A stretch of 14,404 nt of DNA from Sandaracinaceae bacterium (GTDB lineage: Bacteria > Myxococcota_A > Polyangia > Polyangiales > Sandaracinaceae), in NCBI GenBank assembly GCA_025056955.1, contig JANWYL010000053.1, positions 1-14,404 of the forward strand. The letters run 5' to 3'. The position numbers and the translations under genes were made by a program. Below, piece by piece: positions 5,868 through 13,044 of this stretch (positions are counted from its first letter, which is position 1; every line of letters begins with the position of its first letter). Under the pieces are notes generated by a model. That model was not told where the DNA came from and ran no database searches. It saw only the letters and a program-made list of their open reading frames with translations.

Positions 5868-7481
5868 TTATTGCCCCTCCTCCCACTGTTCCAGAAAGGC
5901 CCGGTCCCCTTGGAGTGCCACCCTTTGCATGTAGAAGCGCAGTGCCCGCTCTCCTCCAAGTTCCTCCCCACCTCCTGCACGGCCAGGGCCTCCGTGGATG
6001 CAAGAGGGGAGCACTGTGCCAGGTGAGATGGTTTTCCCAACCACCTTTGGATTCACAACCAGCATCCGGCCGTGGAAAGGTGCAATCGCATCAAGCGCGC
6101 GGCGCAAGCTTTCTCGTTCTTCACCATAGATGCTCGCAACCAGGCTTCCATCACCTTTGCAGATGAGCTCTCCCCCCTCTTCAATCGAATCGTAGGGGCA
6201 AAGGGTGGCGCAAGGCCCAAACACCTCGATCTGATGCACAGCATCGCTTTGCTTTGGATTGTCTGCACGCAAAAGGATGATTGGCACAAAATACCCTTTT
6301 CCTTCAGGCACACCAATTGGGTGCACCTTCTTGGGATCCCCAAAAACCAAGCGGGCACCCGACCCGATCAAGGCCTCAACACCCCTATGGAACTCCAAAA
6401 CCTGGTCACGGGTGGCGAGAGGGCCAACGTGCACTTCTTCAAGGGATGGGTGACCAATCCGCACCCCTTCGAGCCCTTCGATGAGTTCGCTTTGAAGGGT
6501 ATCGATGATCGAGCGGTGAATGAAGATCCGGCGTGTTGCTGTGCATTTCTGCCCAGCTTTTTGGGTGATTTCCTTGATCACATCACGCATGAAGGCCTGG
6601 TAGACCTCACTCCCGGGCGCAACCTCTGGGAGCAACCAGGCAGAGTTGAGGCTATCGGCCTCGATGTTCAATCTGGTTGAGCGGTGAACAACGGCGCTTG
6701 TTTGCCGGAGCTTGGCGCCGGTTGAAGCAGAACCTGTGAAGACGATGTGGTCTTGGGGGCCAAGGGCTTCGAGGATGCCATCGGCTTTTCCAACCAGGAA
6801 CTGAAAAGCATTTTGGGGAAGCACCCCGCTTTCGACGATGATTTGGGCCATGCGATGGGCGAGAATGGAAGTGGAGGTTGCAGGCTTGGAAATGACAGGC
6901 ACCCCTGCAAGGATGGCGACGCTGAGCTTTTCGGCGAGATTCCAAGCTGGGAAATTGAAGGCGTTGATGTGGAGGGCCACACCTGGACGAGTCACCCAAA
7001 GGTGCATGCCATAGAAGCGAGGGTCCTTGGTGAGGGCTTCGCCTGGCTCCACAAGGGAGCGCTTGTTTCCAAGCTTTGAACCAATCCCCGCATAGTAAGC
7101 CATCGTTCCAATTCCGCCGTCGATATCGAATTTGGCATCGGCGCGCGTGCTGCCTGTCGCCCGAATCGAAACATCGATGAGTTCCTCTCGGTGGTTACGG
7201 AGGGTTTTCGACAGGGCATCGAGCATGGCCCCGCGCTCTCCAAAGGAGCGCGCGCGCAAGCCAGGGCCTGCAGCCCGCGCTGCTTCGAGAACACCCTCAA
7301 GGGGGGGATCACACCATGCTGTGCCCACCCGCTCTTCGCTCGATGGGTCAAAGAGGGGATGCTCCCTCTTTCCTCGTACCCATGTACCTGTAAGATGGCT
7401 TTGAACTTCAAACATCTCTTGAGCTTTGCCCAACTCCATGAAGCTGTGCAAGGGTACAAACCCAGCCTTGACAGCGAGCAT
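5868..7481 (-). CDS. Aldehyde dehydrogenase of the PaaZ/BoxD type (CoA-thioester semialdehyde dehydrogenase)
   Basis: NAD(P)-dependent oxidation of an aldehyde to an acid, 537 residues. Visible: catalytic Asn176 in INAFNFPAWN, cofactor-binding SKPA (Lys199), FTGSASTGAKLR, the general-base Glu274 in IEADSLNS, and the nucleophile Cys313 in KAGQKCTATRR. This signature set is typical of the PaaZ dehydrogenase domain and of 3,4-dehydroadipyl-CoA semialdehyde dehydrogenase (BoxD), which act in aerobic phenylacetyl-CoA and benzoyl-CoA breakdown. The MaoC-like hydratase domain of PaaZ (total about 680 residues) is absent. No other aromatic-degradation gene lies nearby, so the substrate is inferred only. 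The start is uncertain: ATG 7481 gives the longest form, while ATG at 7439 or 7415 would begin nearer the conserved domain; none has a good ribosome binding site. A minus-strand TATAAC at 7495-7490 would make a transcript with almost no leader. Confidence 0.88.
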   Translation of the reverse strand: MLAVKAGFVPLHSFMELGKAQEMFEVQSHLTGTWVRGKREHPLFDPSSEERVGTAWCDPPLEGVLEAARAAGPGLRARSFGERGAMLDALSKTLRNHREELIDVSIRATGSTRADAKFDIDGGIGTMAYYAGIGSKLGNKRSLVEPGEALTKDPRFYGMHLWVTRPGVALHINAFNFPAWNLAEKLSVAILAGVPVISKPATSTSILAHRMAQIIVESGVLPQNAFQFLVGKADGILEALGPQDHIVFTGSASTGAKLRQTSAVVHRSTRLNIEADSLNSAWLLPEVAPGSEVYQAFMRDVIKEITQKAGQKCTATRRIFIHRSIIDTLQSELIEGLEGVRIGHPSLEEVHVGPLATRDQVLEFHRGVEALIGSGARLVFGDPKKVHPIGVPEGKGYFVPIILLRADNPKQSDAVHQIEVFGPCATLCPYDSIEEGGELICKGDGSLVASIYGEERESLRRALDAIAPFHGRMLVVNPKVVGKTISPGTVLPSCIHGGPGRAGGGEELGGERALRFYMQRVALQGDRAFLEQWEEGQ

Positions 7482-7545
7482 GCCTTTTGGTTATAAACTG
7501 CCCAACCTTGAGCCGAAATCAGTAGGCCGGGGAACAATTGGTTGC

Positions 7546-7607
7546 GGAGGAGCATATGAAGGGCAATTTGATGAAAAGGTTAAGCTCAGTAAAAGAGATG
7601 ATATTGT
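7546..7607 (+). other. Ribosome binding site and signal-peptide start, out of frame with the lipoprotein body
   Basis: GGAGG (7546-7550) sits 5 nt before ATG 7556, the best ribosome binding site in the window. The frame from there begins MKGNLMKRLSSVKEMILFAC, a positively charged n-region running into a hydrophobic core, as in a signal peptide. Continuing in this frame gives Arg/Trp-rich nonsense to TAA 7718-7720. Removing one base within the pyrimidine tract 7615-7627 would join it to the frame carrying the lipobox and the gene body. Confidence 0.7.
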
Positions 7608-8687
7608 TTGCATGCCTTTTCTCTCTTTGTTTTTATTGGTGCGTGTGGGGGAGGAGGCGGAGGTGGGGGAGGAAGCGTAGATGGGGGAGGAGATGGGGGA
7701 GGGGGAGGAGGTCCTCATAACCGTGTTTCCTCAAACCTCCGAGGGCGAGGGAGGATGGCAGTCGTCAGCGTGAGGGGTCAGTTTCAAAACGCGCTCATGG
7801 GGAGGTTGGGGGGAATGCAGGTTTCTGGTGTGAATCTTGCGCGCGAGGCCAAAATCGAGCCTCGCATCAAATTCCCCCAGAGGGCGAGAAAGGTGGTAAG
7901 GCCAGGAAACCTCAATGGGAAGCGTGGGAGGCTCAGCATGTCTGCCGACGAGGCGGGGGAGCCCATTGAGTTTTTGGTTGTTGAAGATGAAGGCATGGTG
8001 GAAGCCGCTTTCTTTTGGTCGAGTGAATCGGTTGAACCTGAAGGTGAAATATGTTGGTTGGTTGGGGTGAATCGGGACATGGAGTGGGCCTTGATTGCTG
8101 AGGACTGCGATCCGGCTCAGGAAGAAGCTTTTGCTTTCGTATGCACTGGCCAAGGTGATGGGGAGCCTGAGTGTGAGGTGTGCAGCGCAGATGCATGTGC
8201 GGTGTGTCAAGGGGATGGCGATTGCGAGGTTCCCGATCAAGATGGTGCAAACGAAGTGGATGAGTGGGGTGAGGACCCAACCCCGGACTGGATCATTGGG
8301 AAGTGGGTTTTCCGGGGTGATCCGGATGGAGACGATGACGAAGACCAAGTCACCATTGAATTTAGGGATGATGGGAGCCTCCACATCGACATCGATATTG
8401 GGGGCGGATTCGAGGGATGCGCTGAGGCTGAAATCGAGCTGGACGGCAGTTGGAGCGGGATGCTTCAGGACGGGTGGCCCTACGTCGATATCGAGCTCAC
8501 ACAAGGAGAGGCGGTGCTTGAGATGTGCATGGAGCCCAGTCGTGAGGGTGAACACCCCATCATGCAAGATGTGCTCGAGACATTTGAAAATGGACTCGAA
8601 GGTTATTGGCTTGTTGACGAGACTGGAACCAAGCTTACGTGCTATTTCGACAATGGCGAAGTGGTCGAGTGGATGAAGCAAGAATAG
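7608..8687 (+). CDS. Secreted lipoprotein with poly-Gly tether, 5' end frameshifted
   Basis: The body frame is open from 7602 to TAG 8685-8687. Its only start is TTG 7608, giving 359 residues with a 12-residue leader lacking any Lys/Arg, too short for a signal peptide. The lipobox FIGAC (lipid Cys13 of this form) is followed by a Gly-rich tether (14-35). After it come a basic region (about 38-108), an acidic Cys-rich stretch (167-206, including CEVCSADACAVCQGDGDC) and a C-terminal domain opening IIGKWVF, which resembles lipocalin-like beta-sandwich starts (about 228-350). The expected signal peptide lies upstream in another frame behind a strong ribosome binding site. So the gene is either inactivated, phase variable, or carries a one-base sequencing error. 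Strongly acidic overall. Function unknown. Its partner gene follows after 14 nt. Confidence 0.8.
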   Translation: MHAFSLFVFIGACGGGGGGGGGSVDGGGDGGGGGGPHNRVSSNLRGRGRMAVVSVRGQFQNALMGRLGGMQVSGVNLAREAKIEPRIKFPQRARKVVRPGNLNGKRGRLSMSADEAGEPIEFLVVEDEGMVEAAFFWSSESVEPEGEICWLVGVNRDMEWALIAEDCDPAQEEAFAFVCTGQGDGEPECEVCSADACAVCQGDGDCEVPDQDGANEVDEWGEDPTPDWIIGKWVFRGDPDGDDDEDQVTIEFRDDGSLHIDIDIGGGFEGCAEAEIELDGSWSGMLQDGWPYVDIELTQGEAVLEMCMEPSREGEHPIMQDVLETFENGLEGYWLVDETGTKLTCYFDNGEVVEWMKQE

Positions 8688-8701
8688 GGCAACAACAAGG
8701 C

Positions 8702-9433
8702 ATGAGGCCCTGTTTCCATTTTCTTTGCTTGTGCTTGCCTATTGCGCTAATCACACCTCTTTTGCCACAGCGGGTTGGTGCACAAGCTGTGGAGGAAGGG
8801 CAGGGCGAGCAGCTCCAACAAGGTGCAAAAGTTCAAAGCCAGGCTCCACCCCCTACTGTTTCCATTTTTTTTATCGGTGTGCCACCGCCAAGCCCAGCGA
8901 AGGACAAGGGTAACAACGATCCATTGCGCTTTCGATTTGGTGTAACCCTTGGTCCGAACCTATACTTCACCCAAATCGGCTTGGGTGTTGGAGCAAGCCT
9001 GCTCCTGCGGCTGGGTTTGCAGTTCAACCAGTGGGTTGCCTTGTATTACCAGCCACAAGGAATGGTGGGTGCAGTGGCATCAGCAACAGAAGAATCGGTA
9101 GAGGGGGCCTTGATTGCGGGGCTTCAAAATGCCCTGATTTTCGAAACAACCCTCCCCTTTTTGCAGTTTGGGTTTGGTCCTTCCCTCGACGTGCTTGAAG
9201 TTGCTGCTGCTTATATCCAAATCAGGAGTGATTCGGTGTCGGGAGGTGCTGGAACCATCGGGCTGACCACCCTTGGTCTCGACACCAGGTTAGCCCTGGT
9301 GCTTGGGGGAATTGGCCCAGGGTATCGGGGTGGTTTTTCGATCAATCTCCACTATCACCCAACCTTCTTCTTTTTTGATGACGTGAGTGTGTTCCATCAG
9401 TTCCTCCTTGCAATTGGAGGGGAGGTCTACTGA
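8702..9433 (+). CDS. Exported beta-rich protein, possible small outer-membrane barrel
   Basis: A 243-residue protein of unknown family. Residues 1-27 look like a Sec signal peptide ending in an AxA-like site (VGA before QA). A Gln/Pro-rich, probably unstructured segment follows (about 28-75). From about residue 75 on there are alternating amphipathic strands (RFRFGVTLGPNLYF, LLLRLGLQFNQWVALYY, GGFSINLHYHP), and the protein ends in an aromatic residue (IGGEVY), as do many barrels inserted by the BAM complex. ATG 8702 is chosen because the signal peptide starts there, although the frame is open further upstream. It lies 14 nt after the lipoprotein gene and is probably co-transcribed; the pair may work together at the outer membrane. 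It converges on thrS, ending 17 nt from it. Confidence 0.78.
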   Translation: MRPCFHFLCLCLPIALITPLLPQRVGAQAVEEGQGEQLQQGAKVQSQAPPPTVSIFFIGVPPPSPAKDKGNNDPLRFRFGVTLGPNLYFTQIGLGVGASLLLRLGLQFNQWVALYYQPQGMVGAVASATEESVEGALIAGLQNALIFETTLPFLQFGFGPSLDVLEVAAAYIQIRSDSVSGGAGTIGLTTLGLDTRLALVLGGIGPGYRGGFSINLHYHPTFFFFDDVSVFHQFLLAIGGEVY

Positions 9434-9450
9434 GTTTTGAGCTTGGGCAC

Positions 9451-11505
9451 TCAGTTGGGTGATGAGCGCATGCTCGGGGGTGTGATTTCGCTGAGGATGC
9501 GTTCGATCACCGCTTGGACTGGAAGCGCGCCAAGTTCCTGGTTGCCATCTCTCTGGGTGAGGGAGATGGTCTGGCTTTGCGCTTCGCGTTCACCGATCAC
9601 CCCTCGATAGGGGATGCGCATGAGCCTGGCTTTCCTGATCTTCGCACCGAGTTTTTCGCTGGAAAGATCTGCGATGGCACGCACCCCTTTTGCTTGCATT
9701 TCCCTAAGCACCTCTTGGGCATAGGCATTGTATCGTTCGCTCACCGTCAAAAGGATGATGTGCTCAGGAGCCAGCCAAAGGGGAAAAGCACCAGCGGTGT
9801 GTTCGATGAGCACCCCCAAGAAGCGTTCGATTGAGCCAAGGATGGCGCGGTGGAGAACGACAGGGCGGTGAGGGGTGTTGTCTGGGCCCACAAAGCTCAA
9901 ATCAAAGCGCTCTGCCATGTTGAAGTCGACTTGGATCGTTCCGAGTTGCCAGCTTCGGCCGATGGCATCTTCGAGGTGAAACTCAACCTTTGGGCCATAG
10001 AAAGCTCCCTCTCCTTCAGCGATCTCAAAGGGGAGTCCCTTTTGGCGAAGGGCCGTAAAAAGGGCCTCTTCTGCGCGGTTCCAGTTTTCGTCACTTCCAA
10101 TTCGCACTTCGGGCCGGGTCGCAACGACGATCTGGCTCCCCTCGAAGCCAAAGTCCTTGTAGACCCCAAAGAGAAGATCGATAAAGGCTTCGATTTCTCC
10201 TTGGACCTGATCGATTGAGCAAAAAATGTGTGCGTCGTCTTGGCAAAAACTTCGGACCCGGGTCAGGCCTTGGGTCACGCCACTTCTTTCAAAGCGGTGG
10301 AGGCGGCCAAAATCGGCAAGCCGCAAAGGAAGTTCGCGGTGGCTTCTTCGCTCCATTTTGAAAATGAGGGCATGGGCCGGGCAGTTCATGGGTTTGAGCG
10401 CAAAGCGCACGCCCTCCTTCATCAGAGCGGCAAGCTCAGGGGCTTTATCCTCCTGGAGGATGGCTTTTTCAAGGTCCTCGCGAATCAGGGCGAGGCCCTC
10501 TTCAGAGGCAGCAAAAAACATGTTGGCCGAATAGGTCGGAAGGTGGCCTGAGGTCAAAAAGAGCTCTCGGTCGAAAACCTGGGGGGTGATCACTTCGAGA
10601 TAGCCAAAACGACGGTAGAGGGACCGAACGTAGTCGATGAGGGCATTGTAGACGAGGGCACCACGCGGCAAAAAAAAGGGCGCAGCCGGCGCCCATGGAT
10701 GAAAAGCAAAAAGCTCAAGCTCTTTTCCGAGCTTTCGGTGATCGCGTTGTTTGGCCTCTTCCAAGCGCGCAAGGTGCTTTTCAAGCGTGGCTTCATCGGC
10801 GAAGGCGATGCCATAGATGCGTTGAAGCATCGGATTTGTTTCGATCCCACGCCAATAGGCACCGGCCACGCCCGTGAGCCGAAAGGCCTTGAGAAAACGG
10901 GTCGATGGCACGTGGGGCCCTTCACACAGGTCTGACCAGTTTCCGTGGTGGTAAAAGGTGATTTCTTCGCCCCTGGCGATCAGGCGTTCGAGATGCTCGA
11001 GCTTATAGGTCTCCCCAGCCTTGCTCAAGCGATTTCGTGCTTCTTCGGGGGAAAGGACTTCGCGCTGGAAGGGGAGGTCTTGGGCGACGATCTCCCGCAT
11101 GAGGGCTTCGATGCGCTTGAGGTCTTCTTCCCCAAAAGGGGGGCCTGCTTTGTCGTAGTCATAGTAAAAGCCATCACGCGTCGGGGGGCCAAAGGCGATC
11201 TTTGTGCCGGGGAAGAGGCGTTGGACGGCATCGGCCATGACATGGGCGAGGCTATGGCGGATCACCTGCAGTGCTTCCGGATCGGAAAGGTCGACCGGTT
11301 CAAGGAGGCTTGTCGAGGGCACGGGCGTATGGAGATCAACGAGCCGATGGCCATTTTCTTCTTTCAGGCGGGCAGCAATTGTGCTTTCGTTGAGAAGCCC
11401 TCGCTCAGCGAGCAAATCCCTCACGCTTCTCAGCTGATCTCGTTCTTTTGATGAAGGCTGCGCTTCTAGGCTCACACCTTCGTGATAGAACGAAATGGCT
11501 TTCAC
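9451..11505 (-). CDS. thrS: Threonyl-tRNA synthetase
   Basis: Charges tRNA-Thr with threonine in the cytosol and edits mischarged serine. It has 684 residues against 642 in E. coli. In order: a divergent TGS-like N-terminus (1-75); the editing domain with HSLAH (His84, His88) and CEGPH (Cys194, His198); and the class II catalytic core with zinc ligands Cys375 (KPMNCPAH) and His426 (QDDAHIFC), motif 2 around RLHRFERSG, and motif 3 with HRAILGSIERF. A C-terminal anticodon-binding domain begins about residue 580. About 29 extra residues (roughly 333-365) precede the MNCP motif. GTG 11505 is the only start before an upstream in-frame stop, but has no clear ribosome binding site; GTG at 11475 is an alternative. 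It lies 27 nt downstream of tatA and is probably co-transcribed. The common infC-rpmI-rplT neighbours are absent. Confidence 0.96.
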   Translation of the reverse strand: MKAISFYHEGVSLEAQPSSKERDQLRSVRDLLAERGLLNESTIAARLKEENGHRLVDLHTPVPSTSLLEPVDLSDPEALQVIRHSLAHVMADAVQRLFPGTKIAFGPPTRDGFYYDYDKAGPPFGEEDLKRIEALMREIVAQDLPFQREVLSPEEARNRLSKAGETYKLEHLERLIARGEEITFYHHGNWSDLCEGPHVPSTRFLKAFRLTGVAGAYWRGIETNPMLQRIYGIAFADEATLEKHLARLEEAKQRDHRKLGKELELFAFHPWAPAAPFFLPRGALVYNALIDYVRSLYRRFGYLEVITPQVFDRELFLTSGHLPTYSANMFFAASEEGLALIREDLEKAILQEDKAPELAALMKEGVRFALKPMNCPAHALIFKMERRSHRELPLRLADFGRLHRFERSGVTQGLTRVRSFCQDDAHIFCSIDQVQGEIEAFIDLLFGVYKDFGFEGSQIVVATRPEVRIGSDENWNRAEEALFTALRQKGLPFEIAEGEGAFYGPKVEFHLEDAIGRSWQLGTIQVDFNMAERFDLSFVGPDNTPHRPVVLHRAILGSIERFLGVLIEHTAGAFPLWLAPEHIILLTVSERYNAYAQEVLREMQAKGVRAIADLSSEKLGAKIRKARLMRIPYRGVIGEREAQSQTISLTQRDGNQELGALPVQAVIERILSEITPPSMRSSPN

Positions 11506-11532
11506 GCAACGAGAAGAGCTGTTCGTTGGGCG

Positions 11533-11784
11533 CTAGGTGTGCACTTTTTCTCTTTCATTTGATGGAGATTGGGCGGTGGCTTGGCCAGATGGCAAAGAGG
11601 GCTTCTCGTGAGAAGGCCCTGGCCCTGGTTGGACTTCAATCGAATCCTCTTCTTGCAGTCCTCGCTTGAAGGCGCGGATGGCCTTGCCAATGCCTTCTCC
11701 GATTTGTGGAAGACGGCTTGCTCCAAAAACGAGAAGCACGATGAGCAAAATGACGATGAGCTCACCCATTCCCAGATTTGGCAC
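11533..11784 (-). CDS. tatA: Sec-independent protein translocase subunit TatA
   Basis: Small inner-membrane protein of the twin-arginine export system, which moves folded proteins across the cytoplasmic membrane. The 83 residues follow the family plan: a short N-terminus, one transmembrane helix (GELIVILLIVLLVFG), the FGxxxLP hinge, an amphipathic helix (QIGEGIGKAIRAFKRGL) and a polar, disordered tail. The start is GTG 11784, set by a strong GGAGG 4 nt upstream (11789-11793 on the minus strand). TatB is similar but usually longer, so TatA is preferred. No tatB or tatC is nearby. It is first in a probable tatA-thrS unit and divergent from rlmI. Confidence 0.92.
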   Translation of the reverse strand: MPNLGMGELIVILLIVLLVFGASRLPQIGEGIGKAIRAFKRGLQEEDSIEVQPGPGPSHEKPSLPSGQATAQSPSNEREKVHT

Positions 11785-11810
11785 AGGACCTCCTCACAAG
11801 GCAAGCGTAA

Positions 11811-11830
11811 GCCCAGGAAGTGGCTTGGGC
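11811..11830. promoter_or_regulatory. Inverted repeat between tatA and rlmI
   Basis: GCCCAGG (11811-11817) pairs with CTTGGGC (11824-11830) around a 6-nt loop, one G-T wobble. It sits in the 90-bp space shared by the divergent genes. It could be an operator or a leader hairpin of the tatA transcript. Confidence 0.35.
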
Positions 11831-11837
11831 AAATCCC

Positions 11838-11858
11838 TGTGACAAAAAAGGGTTCACA
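11838..11858. promoter_or_regulatory. TGTGA/TCACA inverted half-sites near the rlmI start
   Basis: TGTGA (11838-11842) and TCACA (11854-11858) face each other across 11 nt. The halves look like CRP/FNR-family half-sites, but the usual spacing is 6 nt, so a true site of that family is unlikely. Position just before rlmI would suit an operator. Confidence 0.2.
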
Positions 11859-11874
11859 TGGCAAAGGGTAGAAG

Positions 11875-13044
11875 GTGGCTTCGGTGGTTGTGCAGCGCGG
11901 TCACGTGCAGCCCCTGTGGGCAGGTCATCCCTGGGTCTATGCCCAGGCAATCGAGCGGATTGAGGGAAGCCCCGCGCCCGGCGATGTGGTGGATGTTTTC
12001 GATCCCGAGGGGCACTTCCTTGGCCGGGGCTTTTATTCTCCAAACTCAGCGATTCCAGTGCGCATTGCCACCCGCGACCCCAACGATCCTTTGGACATGG
12101 CTTCGATGAGGCGAAAAATCGAAGAAGCGATTCGCCTAAGGCAGCGCGTTGGCCTGCCAAGCCCAGAAACGACAGGTTATCGCCTTGTGCATGCCGAGGG
12201 GGATGGCCTACCGGGGCTCATTGTCGATGTGTTTGGCAAGGTGGCAGTGGTTCAGTGTTTGATTGAGGCCATGGTCAAACGCCGTGAAGAAATCATGGCA
12301 CTCCTCATGCGCTTGCTTGAAGTGCAGAGCATCGCCGAAGTCCGTGAGGAGGGAGATACCGCCAAGCTTCATTTGCTGAGGGGGCAGGAACTCCGTGGGA
12401 TTTCCTTTCTTGAGCGCGGGCTTTGCTTTGAGATCGATCCGGGTTGGGTGCAAAAGACTGGGTTTTATTTTGACCAGCGCGAAAACCGGGCGCGTGTTGA
12501 ATCGTTGGCTCACGGCGCTCGGGTCCTCGACCTTTTCACCTATGTTGGCGCCTTTGGAATTGCAGCTGCTCGGGGAGGTGCAGCCCAAGTGCGCTCCATC
12601 GATCGCTCGGCCGTTGCGGCCTTTCTTGCGGCGCGAAATGCCCACCTCAATGGCTTTGCCTCGCGCATGAGTGTGGAAAAAGCGGATGTCAAGCGGGTTC
12701 TCGAGGAACTTCAATCCCGCAAGGAGCGCTACGACCTCGTGGTGGTCGATCCGCCAAAGCTTGCTTCGACCATTCGCCACCTCGAAAAGGCCAAAGTGGC
12801 ATACAGGCGCCTGAATCGCCAGTGCATTCAAGTGACCGCCACAGGAGGCATCCTTGTGACTTGTTCCTGCTCTGCAGCCATGGGTCTTGAAGAATTTCTC
12901 CGTACCCTTTCTTTTGCGGCTTGCGATGCCCACGCAAGGCTTAGCCTCTTTGCAATTGGATGGCAAAGCCCAGATCACCCAACCCCACCTGCTTTTCCTG
13001 AAGGAAGATACCTTAAGTGTGCTTTTTTTAGAGTGCTCCGATGA
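11875..13044 (+). CDS. rlmI: RlmI-like SAM-dependent 23S rRNA cytosine-C5 methyltransferase
   Basis: Predicted to methylate C5 of a 23S rRNA cytosine (C1962 in E. coli) in the cytosol. It has 389 residues, close to E. coli RlmI (396). An N-terminal PUA-like RNA-binding domain (about 1-75) is followed by a linker domain with HAEGDGLPGLIVD and the diagnostic KTGFYFDQRENR (194-205). The Rossmann methyltransferase domain has motif I VLDLFTYVGAFG (218-228), motif IV DPPK (292-295) and the TCSCS motif (329-333) with the catalytic Cys. GTG 11875 is chosen because GGG lies 6 nt upstream and the PUA domain begins at once; an ATG at 11858 is in another frame. The last codon overlaps the next gene's ATG (ATGA). 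Assignment to RlmI rather than another family member is by domain pattern. Confidence 0.85.
   Translation: MASVVVQRGHVQPLWAGHPWVYAQAIERIEGSPAPGDVVDVFDPEGHFLGRGFYSPNSAIPVRIATRDPNDPLDMASMRRKIEEAIRLRQRVGLPSPETTGYRLVHAEGDGLPGLIVDVFGKVAVVQCLIEAMVKRREEIMALLMRLLEVQSIAEVREEGDTAKLHLLRGQELRGISFLERGLCFEIDPGWVQKTGFYFDQRENRARVESLAHGARVLDLFTYVGAFGIAAARGGAAQVRSIDRSAVAAFLAARNAHLNGFASRMSVEKADVKRVLEELQSRKERYDLVVVDPPKLASTIRHLEKAKVAYRRLNRQCIQVTATGGILVTCSCSAAMGLEEFLRTLSFAACDAHARLSLFAIGWQSPDHPTPPAFPEGRYLKCAFFRVLR

Noticed and set aside
7731..8681. A 316-codon open frame on the minus strand opposite the lipoprotein gene.
   Set aside because: It has no ribosome binding site or domain I recognise. It mirrors Asp/Glu-rich codons of the plus strand, which read as Ile/Leu/Val in reverse. 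The plus strand has a lipobox, Gly tether and Cys pattern.
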